DNA from: an uncultured Cellvibrionales bacterium
GTDB taxonomy: Bacteria; Pseudomonadota; Gammaproteobacteria; Pseudomonadales; Cellvibrionaceae
Assembly: GCA_913050115.1 (NCBI GenBank)
Contig: CAJWZU010000024.1
Location: 1-39,264 of the forward strand
Length of the DNA: 39,264 nucleotides
Direction of reading: 5' to 3'
The position numbers and the translations under genes were made by a program. Below the pieces are notes generated by a model that was not told the DNA's origin, made no database searches, and saw nothing but the letters and a program-made list of their open reading frames with translations. Each line of letters begins with the position of its first letter. The first letter of the stretch is position 1. Positions 15,449-22,651 of this stretch are shown here, piece after piece.

Positions 15449-16142
15449 AGTGATACTTATTTTTTTATTGTGCTGCTCATTTGCCTCGGCGAGTGCTGAT
15501 GTAAATACCCGAGGAGAAACTAATCTTGTCGGTGCTATTGGCGAGGCCTTTGATCTCAATAACCAGGCTCTGCGTTACCGTGAATATCATTACTACAGTG
15601 ATGATAAATTAAGCCATAAAGTGCTTTATCGTGATGCGGATGGCATCTTCATGGTTGAAAAAAACATCGACTACCGAAGTGGTTTTACTACACCTGAATA
15701 TGCACTCTTGGTGGGGCCTGAGCAGAATAGAGCTTCGGTGCAATGGCAAGAAAACCAGTTGAAACTTCAGGACGTTAAAGGCGCTCCAGTAACAATGGCG
15801 GTGTCATATCCTTTGGTGATTGATGCGGGCTTTGACCATTATGTACGTGAAAACTGGTTACAGTTAACTGCCGGTAATACACTTGAATTTTATTTTCCCT
15901 TAGTTAATCGTTCCACTCTGGCTAAGCTGCGTATTAAAAAATCGTCTTGTAGCTATAAAACTGAGACTGATATTTGTTTTAGTCTGGAGGTATCTAACTG
16001 GTTGTTACGCCTGTTACTCGATCCTATTGAGCTGGGGTATTCTGCAGAGTCTAAGTTGTTGAGACGCTATCGTGGTTTGTCAAACATAGAGGATGTGCAG
16101 GGTAAAGGCATGATAGTAGATATCCATTACAGTTATGATTAA
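15441..16142 (+). CDS. Secreted protein of the ChrR lipid operon
   Basis: The first 18 residues from ATG 15441 (MTKVILIFLLCCSFASAS) form a clean signal peptide with a cleavage site around SASA. The mature part of about 215 residues is beta-rich, with alternating hydrophobic strands and a YREYHYYSDDKLSHKVLY segment, and two cysteines near CSYKTETDIC that could form a disulphide. I recognise no domain. An open frame starts 21 bases earlier, but 15441 follows AGGT at suitable distance, overlaps the DUF2878 stop by 8 bases (ATGACTAA) and gives the better signal peptide. It is the last gene of the coupled run. Periplasmic lipid binding or transfer would suit the context but is guesswork. Confidence 0.75.
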   Translation: MTKVILIFLLCCSFASASADVNTRGETNLVGAIGEAFDLNNQALRYREYHYYSDDKLSHKVLYRDADGIFMVEKNIDYRSGFTTPEYALLVGPEQNRASVQWQENQLKLQDVKGAPVTMAVSYPLVIDAGFDHYVRENWLQLTAGNTLEFYFPLVNRSTLAKLRIKKSSCSYKTETDICFSLEVSNWLLRLLLDPIELGYSAESKLLRRYRGLSNIEDVQGKGMIVDIHYSYD

Positions 16143-16208
16143 TCATTTTTGCCATGCTGTATAAAGCCGTATTTATGTCAGATCAACTCGCAAGGGAAGG
16201 CCAATATC

Positions 16209-16286
16209 ATGAGTAATATAGATCTAGGTACTGTAGGTACTCTAGGCTGCCTGAGTTATGACAAGATTCGGTGTAAATCGTTATGA
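16209..16286 (+). CDS. 25-residue ORF coupled to the downstream gene
   Basis: A strong ribosome site (AAGGGAAGG) precedes ATG 16209 by eight bases. The frame encodes 25 residues (begins MSNIDLGTVGTLGCL, two cysteines) and ends in a TGA that overlaps the ATG of the next gene as ATGA (16283-16286). The next gene has no ribosome site of its own, so ribosomes terminating here are the likely source of its translation. It also contains a direct repeat, GGTACTGTAGGTACTCTAGG. It could be a regulatory leader peptide or merely a translation-feeding ORF. Confidence 0.5.
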   Translation: MSNIDLGTVGTLGCLSYDKIRCKSL

Positions 16287-16786
16287 CTTGGATAGAGGTA
16301 AATGATCGCTTTCAAAGTAACTATTGCTACCGGCTCGAATGTGCCGAAGGGCAAGACTTTGATGCTGACTTTAAGCCTCAGTTGACTCCAATGCAGATGT
16401 TACGACTGGGTGTATTTGGTGGCTGCTATATGACCGATGGCGCCAATGAGTTTCCATCCCATTGGTTTGAAGGTGCTAAGCTCTCACCCGGCAAGTACAA
16501 CTCGTGCCTAAATTATTTTAGTGTCGAGGCCTCTCAATCTTTGCAGGTGTGGCAGGCTAAAGGTTGGATATACCATGACGACCCTCGGGGCTGGTTTCAG
16601 TGGTATTGCCGTTATTACAGAGGCCGGAGAGTAGAGCTTGAGGATCGTCGTCAAATTAAACGCTGGCGAGCATTTCGCCGGCACTGGATGGCGGTGATAC
16701 ACTATTGCGAGCCATTTGATCATAATTGCCGAATAAAACAACGCCAAGCATTATTACACTGGGCTTATGATTCACGTAATATCTGA
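16283..16786 (+). CDS. Conserved protein of unknown function (167 aa)
   Basis: I do not recognise a named domain, but the sequence looks strongly constrained. It contains PMQMLRLGVFGGCYMTD, FPSHWF, a segment GWFQWYCRYYRGRR rich in tryptophan, tyrosine and arginine, and FRRHWMAVIHYCEPFD. The protein is rich in W, Y, H and R and lacks a signal peptide or membrane helix. I associate this type of protein with gammaproteobacterial genomes but cannot state a function. It lies between the two predicted ChrR-regulated operons and may be read through from the first. Initiation probably depends on the overlapping 25-codon ORF. A nucleic-acid- or flavin-related role is possible but unsupported. Confidence 0.75.
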   Translation: MTWIEVNDRFQSNYCYRLECAEGQDFDADFKPQLTPMQMLRLGVFGGCYMTDGANEFPSHWFEGAKLSPGKYNSCLNYFSVEASQSLQVWQAKGWIYHDDPRGWFQWYCRYYRGRRVELEDRRQIKRWRAFRRHWMAVIHYCEPFDHNCRIKQRQALLHWAYDSRNI

Positions 16787-16808
16787 ACACAGTAACGCCT
16801 AAATACAA

Positions 16809-17210
16809 CTAAAGCGGCGAAGTATCCGCTGAATCCAGCAAACCCAGCATGCTCTCTAATAGCCTGTTGTCGGCACCAAGATAAGGTAAGGCTTCTATAG
16901 TGATATCGCCATTGTTGTCTTGCTGATCAATATAGTTATTCAGTATTGTCGGTATGTCCTCGGCTACATGCCTGCCTTGAGTAAGAAAATACGGTAAAAC
17001 CTGTATATGTTTAGCCCCAGCGCCAATTAAAAATGATAATCCCGAAGGGATACAGGGCTCAGCTAATTCAAGAAAGCAGGAGCTAACGACGGTTCTTACG
17101 GTGTTATCGGGTCCTTCAAACTTCTGTTGTAACTTATCGGCAAGGGCATGCACTTCTCTGTTGGCACTCTCGCGCCTACTACCATGCGCAATCAGTAATA
17201 CTCCTCTCAT
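16809..17210 (-). CDS. cbiX: CbiX/SirB-type sirohydrochlorin chelatase (small form)
   Basis: The product is a single-domain chelatase of 133 residues: strand GVLLIAHGSRRESANREV with the first catalytic histidine, then IQVLPYFLTQGRHVAEDIP with the second, and IEALPYLGADNRLLESML. Such short CbiX proteins act as dimers, inserting cobalt into sirohydrochlorin; SirB relatives insert iron for sirohaem. A TTG at 17246 with GAAGG upstream would extend it by 12 residues, but the ATG at 17210 overlaps the stop of a small cysteine-rich gene (ATGA) and matches the usual N terminus, so it is preferred. No other cobalamin or sirohaem gene is in the window, so the metal cannot be decided. Confidence 0.88.
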   Translation of the reverse strand: MRGVLLIAHGSRRESANREVHALADKLQQKFEGPDNTVRTVVSSCFLELAEPCIPSGLSFLIGAGAKHIQVLPYFLTQGRHVAEDIPTILNNYIDQQDNNGDITIEALPYLGADNRLLESMLGLLDSADTSPL

Positions 17211-17380
17211 TGCTGTGTGCTCTGAGGTGCCGGGTTGTAACGCCAAGGTTTACCTTCGCAAACGTTATACAAGGAACAGCTGTCACGGCAACCTCTACAT
17301 GGGAGACGATGAGGCTGACTGGCTGCAGTGCTAGCAGCATGCAGAGATTTTGTAGGTGGCGAAGATTTCAAAGCGGTCAT
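17207..17380 (-). CDS. 57-residue four-cysteine protein coupled to cbiX
   Basis: An ATG at 17380 opens a 57-codon minus-strand frame whose TGA overlaps the cbiX ATG (ATGA at 17207-17210). The C-terminal half reads PCRGCRDSCSLYNVCEGKPW from residue 27, giving C28, C31, C35 and C41, a C-x2-C-x3-C-x5-C array like a small iron-sulphur or zinc knuckle. The first 25 residues are low-complexity and probably disordered. A TATAAT hexamer at 17415-17410 lies about 30 bases upstream of the start. The coupling and cysteine array suggest metal delivery or sensing for the chelatase. I recognise no named family. Confidence 0.68.
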   Translation of the reverse strand: MTALKSSPPTKSLHAASTAASQPHRLPCRGCRDSCSLYNVCEGKPWRYNPAPQSTQQ

Positions 17381-17479
17381 GGCGGATTCTGCTATCTTAT
17401 AATGTATCTATTATACGTCGAAAATTCGCATACAGACTTGCTCTTGTTAAAATAAAATACACACTCATCGTTATCTCAG

Positions 17480-17506
17480 TGATCTTTTTCCGGTTACAAG
17501 ACGTAC
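17480..17506 (+). promoter_or_regulatory. Predicted ECF sigma promoter of the lipocalin operon
   Basis: TGATCT (17480-17485) is followed after exactly 16 bases by CGTAC (17502-17506). This repeats the spacing and bases of the two promoters at the sigma/chrR divergent region (TGATCC-N16-CGTAT). The start site would be near 17512, about 20 bases ahead of the lipocalin ATG at 17532. Confidence 0.72.
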
Positions 17507-17531
17507 AAGCAGAAACAACTTGGTTAATATT

Positions 17532-18047
17532 ATGCGGATTTTTTATACAGTACTCATTCTTGCTCTGTCTGGATGCACTGGAGTTGCTCCTGGCCTTGTA
17601 CCAGTATCAAATTTTGACAGCGATCGTTATTTGGGTAAATGGTATGAAATTGCTCGCTTGGATCATTCTTTTGAACAGGGTTTATCTGGTGTTAGTGCCA
17701 ACTACAGCATGCGCGATGATGGTGGTATTGCGGTAGTCAACCAAGGCTTTTCGGTTACTGAAAACAAGATGGACAAGGCTGAAGGTAAAGCTTACTTTGT
17801 CGGTGATCGCACTATAGGGCATTTAAAAGTATCTTTTTTTGGACCATTTTACGGCAGCTATGTTGTCTTTGAGTTAGATTCTGTCGATTACCAACACGCT
17901 TATGTGGGTAGCTACAATAAAGATTATCTTTGGCTTTTATCCCGTACTAACACTGTAACAGAGGCTAGAAAGCAACATTTTATTAACAGTGCAAAATCCA
18001 AAGGTTATGCTGCTGATGATCTAATTTGGGTCGATCATTCTAATTAA
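17532..18047 (+). CDS. blc: Bacterial lipocalin, outer-membrane lipoprotein
   Basis: This 171-residue Blc-type lipocalin has a lipoprotein signal peptide, MRIFYTVLILALSGC, with the lipidated cysteine at 15. The lipocalin signature DRYLGKWYEIARLDHSFE follows, then the barrel strands and VFELDSVDYQHAYVGSYNKDYLWLLSRT, typical of the family. ATG 17532 is chosen over a TTG 12 bases earlier because it fits the signal peptide and the predicted start site. Blc proteins bind fatty acids or lysophospholipids and aid repair or storage of membrane lipid. The predicted ChrR-type promoter just upstream ties it to photo-oxidative lipid damage. Lipobox residues (S-G-C) suggest outer-membrane sorting (T-G after cysteine). 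Confidence 0.93.
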   Translation: MRIFYTVLILALSGCTGVAPGLVPVSNFDSDRYLGKWYEIARLDHSFEQGLSGVSANYSMRDDGGIAVVNQGFSVTENKMDKAEGKAYFVGDRTIGHLKVSFFGPFYGSYVVFELDSVDYQHAYVGSYNKDYLWLLSRTNTVTEARKQHFINSAKSKGYAADDLIWVDHSN

Positions 18048-18082
18048 ATCTCTATTTTTCTGTATAAAGGAGACATCTAACG

Positions 18083-18319
18083 ATGCATCTTTCTACTGTT
18101 ACTGCGGTTCAAATCAATCCCAAAAAGCTTAATAATAGTAAATGGACCCGCGTAAACCCAGTCAAAAAACAAAAACATTTTATTGTTGTCAAGGTTGTAT
18201 TTGATGACGAAGGCACGGTAGAGGTTTGTGTAATCGAAGCCGTGATTGATAAAGCTCAGTATTCTATTGACTGGAAAGATCTTCGAGAAAAAAGTGTTTG
18301 GCTGCAAGGCTGGTTGTAA
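18083..18319 (+). CDS. TIGR02450/DUF2389 tryptophan-rich small protein
   Basis: This 78-residue protein matches the TIGR02450 family: KKLNNSKWTRVNPVKKQKHF at the N terminus, then a central strand pair (VVKVVFDDEG, VEVCVIEAVIDK), and the end Y-SIDWKDLREKSVWLQGW. AAGGAG at 18067-18072 is a good ribosome site. The family is small, cytoplasmic and without known biochemical function; it commonly travels with the DUF1365/CFA/lipocalin gene set. It is the middle gene of the lipocalin operon, 35 bases after blc and 24 before the DUF3833 gene. Confidence 0.88.
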   Translation: MHLSTVTAVQINPKKLNNSKWTRVNPVKKQKHFIVVKVVFDDEGTVEVCVIEAVIDKAQYSIDWKDLREKSVWLQGWL

Positions 18320-18343
18320 TTTTTTATTTTTATGGGACCTTTT

Positions 18344-18871
18344 ATGAAAAGCTATTTTTTATTCGTTGTCTTGGCACTATTAGTTTCTGGCTGTAGTACA
18401 AAAATTGATGTATATGAAAATAATAAACCAGTGTTTATTGCGGAAGATTTTTTTAATGGGCCATTAACTGCGCATGGCATAGTTAAGAACCGTTCTGGTA
18501 AGGTTATAAGAACATTTAATGCAACCCTTGAAGGAAGCTGGAATGAAGGCGTGGGGCTGTTAGCCGAACGATTCGTGTTCGACGATGGCGAAGTACAGTT
18601 TAGAAACTGGACGTTATCACCTGAGCCAAATAATAATGGGTACATTGGTGGTGCTGAAGATGTTTTGGGCGATGCTCAAATACTCACTGCAGGTAATGCC
18701 ATGTTTATCAATTATACGTTGGTGATCCCTTACAACGATACTACCATTGATGTACAAGTAGACGATCGGATGTACTTGGTTTCAGATAAAGTTCTTATCA
18801 ATGAGTCTAAATTAACCAAATGGGGATTTGATGTAGGTGAAGTGGTATTAACCATCATAAAATCTGATTGA
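18344..18871 (+). CDS. DUF3833 lipoprotein
   Basis: The product is a 175-residue lipoprotein with signal peptide MKSYFLFVVLALLVSGC (cysteine 17). Its body matches DUF3833: FIAEDFFNGPLTAHGIVKNRSGKVIRTF, WNEGVGLLAERFVFDDGE and WGFDVGEVVLTI. The sequence after the lipidated cysteine (S-T-K) lacks the inner-membrane retention aspartate at +2, so outer-membrane placement is expected. ATG 18344 follows GGGA; an ATG twelve bases upstream in the same frame would spoil the signal peptide. The fold is probably a lipocalin-like barrel, which suits its neighbour Blc. It is the last gene of the predicted ChrR-regulated lipid-repair operon. Confidence 0.88.
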   Translation: MKSYFLFVVLALLVSGCSTKIDVYENNKPVFIAEDFFNGPLTAHGIVKNRSGKVIRTFNATLEGSWNEGVGLLAERFVFDDGEVQFRNWTLSPEPNNNGYIGGAEDVLGDAQILTAGNAMFINYTLVIPYNDTTIDVQVDDRMYLVSDKVLINESKLTKWGFDVGEVVLTIIKSD

Positions 18872-18924
18872 TACTCTATGAGGTATATCCCTATCAATAT
18901 ATTTGGCTTTTATCATTAAGCGCT

Positions 18925-19794
18925 TTATAAATATTCTGTAATATATTCATAGAGCTCTTTGATTCGCGCACTATCCTTTAAGTCTTTGTGGTATACAAAC
19001 CACAGAGCCTCACCTTTGTTTTTAAATTCGGTGGGTATAGGCACCAGCTGTGGGTAATTTTTGGCTTCGTGTTGTTCCATAGGACCGATACCGATACCTG
19101 CTATAACGGCCATATGAACATCGGGGAAGTTATTGCTTTGATAAACAATTTGCTCGCTGTCGATATGCTGCAACAGGGCTTTGATAAACGGTATATGGTG
19201 TTTTTCGGCGCTGGGCAGGGCCCACTGGTGTTGATTCAATTCCGCTAGAGTCGCGGGCAGTCCAAAAGCATCCACATAGCTTTGCGCGGCGTAGTAGCGG
19301 GTGTTGATTTCGGTAAGCTGCTTGACGATTAGATCGGGGCTGTTGGGCTTGGGGCCAACGCGAATGGACACATGGGCGGCGCCCTGATCCAGAGGAATGA
19401 TCTCGTCGGTGGCAATCAGCTGCAAGTGCAACTGTGGATACTGGTCGCGAAAGGCCTTAAAACCGGGATAGAGATAGGACGAGTAGGCGCTGACCACGGT
19501 AGTTATTTTTAAATTGCCGCTGATTTGCCCTTCAACGCTGGAGAGGCGATTTTCCAAGCGGGTAAAATAACGCTTAATATCGGGCATTTCATTGCACATT
19601 AACTGGCCGGCATCGGTTAGGCGGTAGCCACGCTGGTGGCGAATAAACAGCCTTACATCCAGCGCCTGTTCCAGCTGATTGACATGCCTGAGCACGGTGG
19701 CGTGATTCATCCCCAGTTTCTTGCCCGCGCCGGTTAAGCTACCGGTTTCGGCGACCTGATAGGCAATGCGAAAATCATCCCAGCTCACATTCAT
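18925..19794 (-). CDS. LysR-family transcription regulator
   Basis: The 289-residue protein has the LysR winged helix-turn-helix at residues about 3-65 (FRIAYQVAETGSLTGAGKKL, HATVLRHVNQLEQALDVRLF). A substrate-binding domain follows (about 92-289). The DNA-binding part has M-N-H-A-T-V in the recognition helix, a variant seen in a subgroup whose members act as repressors or activators of nearby oxidoreductase genes. It is divergent from the cytochrome b561/yceI pair, with 260 bases between, and a dyad TGTGC-N6-GCACA at 19849-19864 may be its operator. The effector is unknown. Confidence 0.92.
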   Translation of the reverse strand: MNVSWDDFRIAYQVAETGSLTGAGKKLGMNHATVLRHVNQLEQALDVRLFIRHQRGYRLTDAGQLMCNEMPDIKRYFTRLENRLSSVEGQISGNLKITTVVSAYSSYLYPGFKAFRDQYPQLHLQLIATDEIIPLDQGAAHVSIRVGPKPNSPDLIVKQLTEINTRYYAAQSYVDAFGLPATLAELNQHQWALPSAEKHHIPFIKALLQHIDSEQIVYQSNNFPDVHMAVIAGIGIGPMEQHEAKNYPQLVPIPTEFKNKGEALWFVYHKDLKDSARIKELYEYITEYL

Positions 19795-19848
19795 CTTACT
19801 TTTTACCTGTAATAGTGGTGACTCTCGCGGTTCGCTCTAGATCTTATC

Positions 19849-19864
19849 TGTGCATATACGCACA
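19849..19864. promoter_or_regulatory. Candidate LysR operator
   Basis: TGTGCATATACGCACA is a near-perfect 16-base dyad (14 of 16 positions self-complementary). It is centred 62 bases upstream of the lysR start, a usual place for the LysR autoregulatory recognition site. It is about 190 bases from the b561 start, so control of that gene would need a promoter far from its ATG. Confidence 0.45.
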
Positions 19865-20054
19865 ACAGTTTCTCGTATATTGCTGTTTTTTAACAGACTT
19901 AATGTCGTTACTCTAAACACTATGAACTGATGTTGCGGTGGCGAGTCAGCGTTAGTCGCACTATTAGTTCTTTTAAACGAGAAACCCTAACCGTAAGTAA
20001 GGGTAGGACATATCCTTCTACTAAGGTTATCGTTGAGGGCAGGAAAGCAGAGAA

Positions 20055-20615
20055 ATGACGATGTTAAAAAATACGCAAAGAAATTATGGTTGGATCGCGA
20101 TAGCCCTGCACTGGATCATGGCATTGATGGTCTTCGGTCTGTTTGGGCTTGGTTTATATATGGTCGAGCTAAGCTACTATGATAGTTGGTATCGAGGCTC
20201 ATTGGACTTACACAAAAGTATCGGCATGACCCTTTTGCTACTGTGGTTGCTGCGAATGGGTTGGCGTTTTTTTAACGTTGCCCCGAAAACTGATACTCAC
20301 TGCCGTCGTGAGTATATAGAGCAGATAGCGGCGCATGGTATGCACATTACTCTCTATGTGGTGATATTAGGGCTGTGTCTTACGGGTTATCTAATCAGTA
20401 GTGCCGATGGTCGTGGTATAGGCGTGTTCGAAATGTTTCAAGTGCCAGCGCTGCCTTGGAGTATTAACAATCAAGAGGATATTGCTGGCGATATACATGA
20501 AATTTTAGCCTGGAGCCTAATCGTCCTAGTGGCTGTTCACGCTTTGGCCGCACTCAAGCATCACTTTATTGACAACGATAAAACTTTAATGAAAATGTTA
20601 AAACCATCAGCTTAA
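20055..20615 (+). CDS. Cytochrome b561 (YceJ-like)
   Basis: This 186-residue inner-membrane dihaem cytochrome has four helices with the haem histidines in place: ALHWIMALMVFGLFGLGLY (helix 1), DLHKSIGMTLLLLWLLRM (helix 2), AHGMHITLYVVILGLCLTGYL (helix 3) and DIHEILAWSLIVLVAVHALAAL (helix 4). The charged tail HHFIDNDKTLMKML is typical. AGGAAAG lies before ATG 20055 (a second ATG follows at 20061). YceJ-type proteins accept electrons from quinol and are usually paired with YceI, as here, 45 bases downstream. Regulation by the divergent LysR gene is likely but not shown. Confidence 0.92.
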   Translation: MTMLKNTQRNYGWIAIALHWIMALMVFGLFGLGLYMVELSYYDSWYRGSLDLHKSIGMTLLLLWLLRMGWRFFNVAPKTDTHCRREYIEQIAAHGMHITLYVVILGLCLTGYLISSADGRGIGVFEMFQVPALPWSINNQEDIAGDIHEILAWSLIVLVAVHALAALKHHFIDNDKTLMKMLKPSA

Positions 20616-20660
20616 AATTAGCTTAAAGTTATCCACTAAAATTCTTACAGGAAATTAACC

Positions 20661-21248
20661 ATGAAAAACTTTGCATTAGCCGCAGGCCTTACCGCAACGA
20701 CGTTGTTCTCTGCCCTAGCGACAACAACCGTCAGTGCGGCCGACTATATTATTGACACTAAAGGCGCGCATGCCTTTATCGATTTTAAAATTAAGCACTT
20801 GGGCTATAGCTGGTTGCTGGGTCGCTTTAATACCTTTGATGGCGGTTTTAGTTACGATGCGAAAGAACCCAATAAATCTGCGATTGAATTAGTTATTGAT
20901 GTCGCTAGTATCGATTCTAATCACGCCGAACGCGATAAACATCTTAAAAATGCTGACTTTCTCAATGTGGAGAAATTTCCTCAGGCCAGTTTTAAGAGTA
21001 GTGGATTTAACTTCAGTGATGCTGATAATGCTATCGTTAGCGGTGAATTTACTCTGCATGGCGTCACCAAAAGTATTAGCTTCCCAGTGCAGAAGATTGG
21101 CGAAGGTGGTGATCCATGGGGTGGTTACCGGGCTGGTTTCGAGGGCAAGACCAGTCTGAAGTTAACTGACTATGGCATTAGCTATAATCTGGGACCAGCC
21201 TCTACTCACGTTGAAATTGGCTTGTATGTTGAAGGTATTCGTAAGTAA
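20661..21248 (+). CDS. yceI: YceI-family periplasmic lipid-binding protein
   Basis: The 195-residue product has a signal peptide (MKNFALAAGLTATTLFSALA, cleavage near VSAAD). The mature part is a YceI barrel: YIIDTKGAHAFIDFKIKHLG, LLGRFNTFDGGFSYD, SIDSNHAERDKHLKNADFL, FPQASFKSSGF and the terminal YGISYNLGPASTHVEIGLYVEG. Family members bind polyisoprenoid or amphipathic ligands such as ubiquinone-like lipids in a lipocalin-like cavity. AGGAAATTAACC precedes ATG 20661. It follows the b561 gene closely, forming the common yceJ-yceI pair, probably linked to quinone handling. Confidence 0.94.
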   Translation: MKNFALAAGLTATTLFSALATTTVSAADYIIDTKGAHAFIDFKIKHLGYSWLLGRFNTFDGGFSYDAKEPNKSAIELVIDVASIDSNHAERDKHLKNADFLNVEKFPQASFKSSGFNFSDADNAIVSGEFTLHGVTKSISFPVQKIGEGGDPWGGYRAGFEGKTSLKLTDYGISYNLGPASTHVEIGLYVEGIRK

Positions 21249-21273
21249 TTTAACGGCGTCTGGCTTGACCGCT

Positions 21274-21313
21274 GCATAAAAAGGTATTAACTGCGACTAT
21301 CGCCTTTTTATGC
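21274..21313. terminator. Hairpin between convergent yceI and tas-like genes
   Basis: GCATAAAAAGG (21274-21284) pairs with CCTTTTTATGC (21303-21313), an 11-bp perfect stem with an 18-base loop. It lies 25 bases after the yceI stop. A and T runs inside the stem make it usable in either direction, but no T-run follows the stem, so termination is probable rather than certain. Confidence 0.5.
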
Positions 21314-21427
21314 GCCGTGTGGTGCCTATGCCAAAGGGCGGTGGTTAGATCAATTTATGCAGCGTGATGGGTAGATACCCAATAGAACAAGGGTGTTTTT
21401 TAAGGCTCATTTTAGAGTTAAAAATTT

Positions 21428-22468
21428 CTAATAAGGCATAGGGTACTGACGACGGATATGTTCGATAGCGGTTAGCACTTCATTTGACAGCGTTAACTCA
21501 ATAGCATCAATATTGTTGCGCAACTGTTGCATAGTAGAGGCACCCGCAATGTTTGATGCCACAAAGGCACGACTGTTTACAAAGGCCAGTGCCATCTGGC
21601 AGGGATCTAGTTCGTGTAGTTGAGCCAGTGCAATATATTGTGATACCGCGCTGTCTACCTGGTCGCCAGAACGATGATCGATCCGGCTGTCTAGTGTTAG
21701 TCGTGAGCCTTTTGGTCGAGCACCGCCTAAATATTTACCCGATAATATTCCTCGCGCTAATGGTGACCATGCCAGCAGACCAACATCTTCGTTAAGTGAA
21801 ATTTCGCTCAGATCTGGCTCAAAGTGACGGCACAGCAGTGAATATTCATTTTGAATTGTGGCCATGCGCGGCAGACCCTCGCGCTCTGCTAGCTGTAGCC
21901 ATTTCATTGTGCCCCAGGCTGTTTCGTTCGACAGGCCTATATGGCGTATGGTGCCGTCGGTAATCATGCCCTGCAGTGTGTGCAGTACCTCGAGGAAGTT
22001 GTCTTCTTCCTGTGCCGCATCAAATTTAGGCTCAAAATCCCAAATGCGGCCAAAGTGATAAGAACCACGATTGGGCCAATGCAGTTGATACAAATCGATA
22101 TAATCGGTTTGTAGGCGCCCTAAGCTGTCTTTTACTGCGCGTTGAATATTTTTTTTGTCGATGCGGTTATTACCCTCGCGCAGCCAGTTAGAGCCTGGAC
22201 CGTTGATTTTCGACGCCAAAATAACTTTATCGCGATGGCCTCGTGTAGCAAACCAGTTGCCGATGATGGTCTCGGTGGAGCCATATGTTTCCTTTGTCGG
22301 TGGAATCGCGTACATCTCGGCTGTGTCGAAGAAGTTAATGCCGCGATCCAGCGCATAGTCCATCTGCTCAAACCCTTCGGTTTGAGTGTTTTGCTTACCC
22401 CAGGTCATAGTGCCTAAACCGATGAGGCTGATATCTAAATCTGTACGGCCGAGTTTTCGATATTTCAT
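21428..22468 (-). CDS. tas: Tas-type aldo/keto reductase
   Basis: The 346-residue protein aligns end to end with E. coli Tas, an NADP-dependent aldo/keto reductase. It shows LGLGTMTWGKQN-like residues at the start, catalytic D and Y in FFDTAEMY, lysine in VILASKINGP, and histidine in DLYQLHWPNRG. The C-terminal NADPH site includes SPLARGILSGKYL and FVASNIAGASTMQQL. It is soluble. Physiological substrates of Tas are unclear; the E. coli protein suppresses tyrosine starvation in a particular background. It stands alone, convergent to yceI and divergent from the MFS exporter gene. Confidence 0.9.
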   Translation of the reverse strand: MKYRKLGRTDLDISLIGLGTMTWGKQNTQTEGFEQMDYALDRGINFFDTAEMYAIPPTKETYGSTETIIGNWFATRGHRDKVILASKINGPGSNWLREGNNRIDKKNIQRAVKDSLGRLQTDYIDLYQLHWPNRGSYHFGRIWDFEPKFDAAQEEDNFLEVLHTLQGMITDGTIRHIGLSNETAWGTMKWLQLAEREGLPRMATIQNEYSLLCRHFEPDLSEISLNEDVGLLAWSPLARGILSGKYLGGARPKGSRLTLDSRIDHRSGDQVDSAVSQYIALAQLHELDPCQMALAFVNSRAFVASNIAGASTMQQLRNNIDAIELTLSNEVLTAIEHIRRQYPMPY

Positions 22469-22651
22469 CGAGGAATATCCTTGTAGCAGTCATGAAAAGG
22501 TGTTTTTTACTTAGAATGAACGCAAATCCTATGTGACACAAGCGCGCAGACAATGTGGATGCTAGAGGCGCCAAAGTCTTGGCGTTTGTGACACCAATTA
22601 ATCGTATAATTGGCAAGATTTACGGTTATTGTCAATCATAGGAGGGCTTTA

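Noticed and set aside
17356-17736. 126-codon plus-strand frame
   Set aside because: It overlaps the lipocalin gene out of frame and its predicted promoter; the lipocalin frame has clear family motifs.
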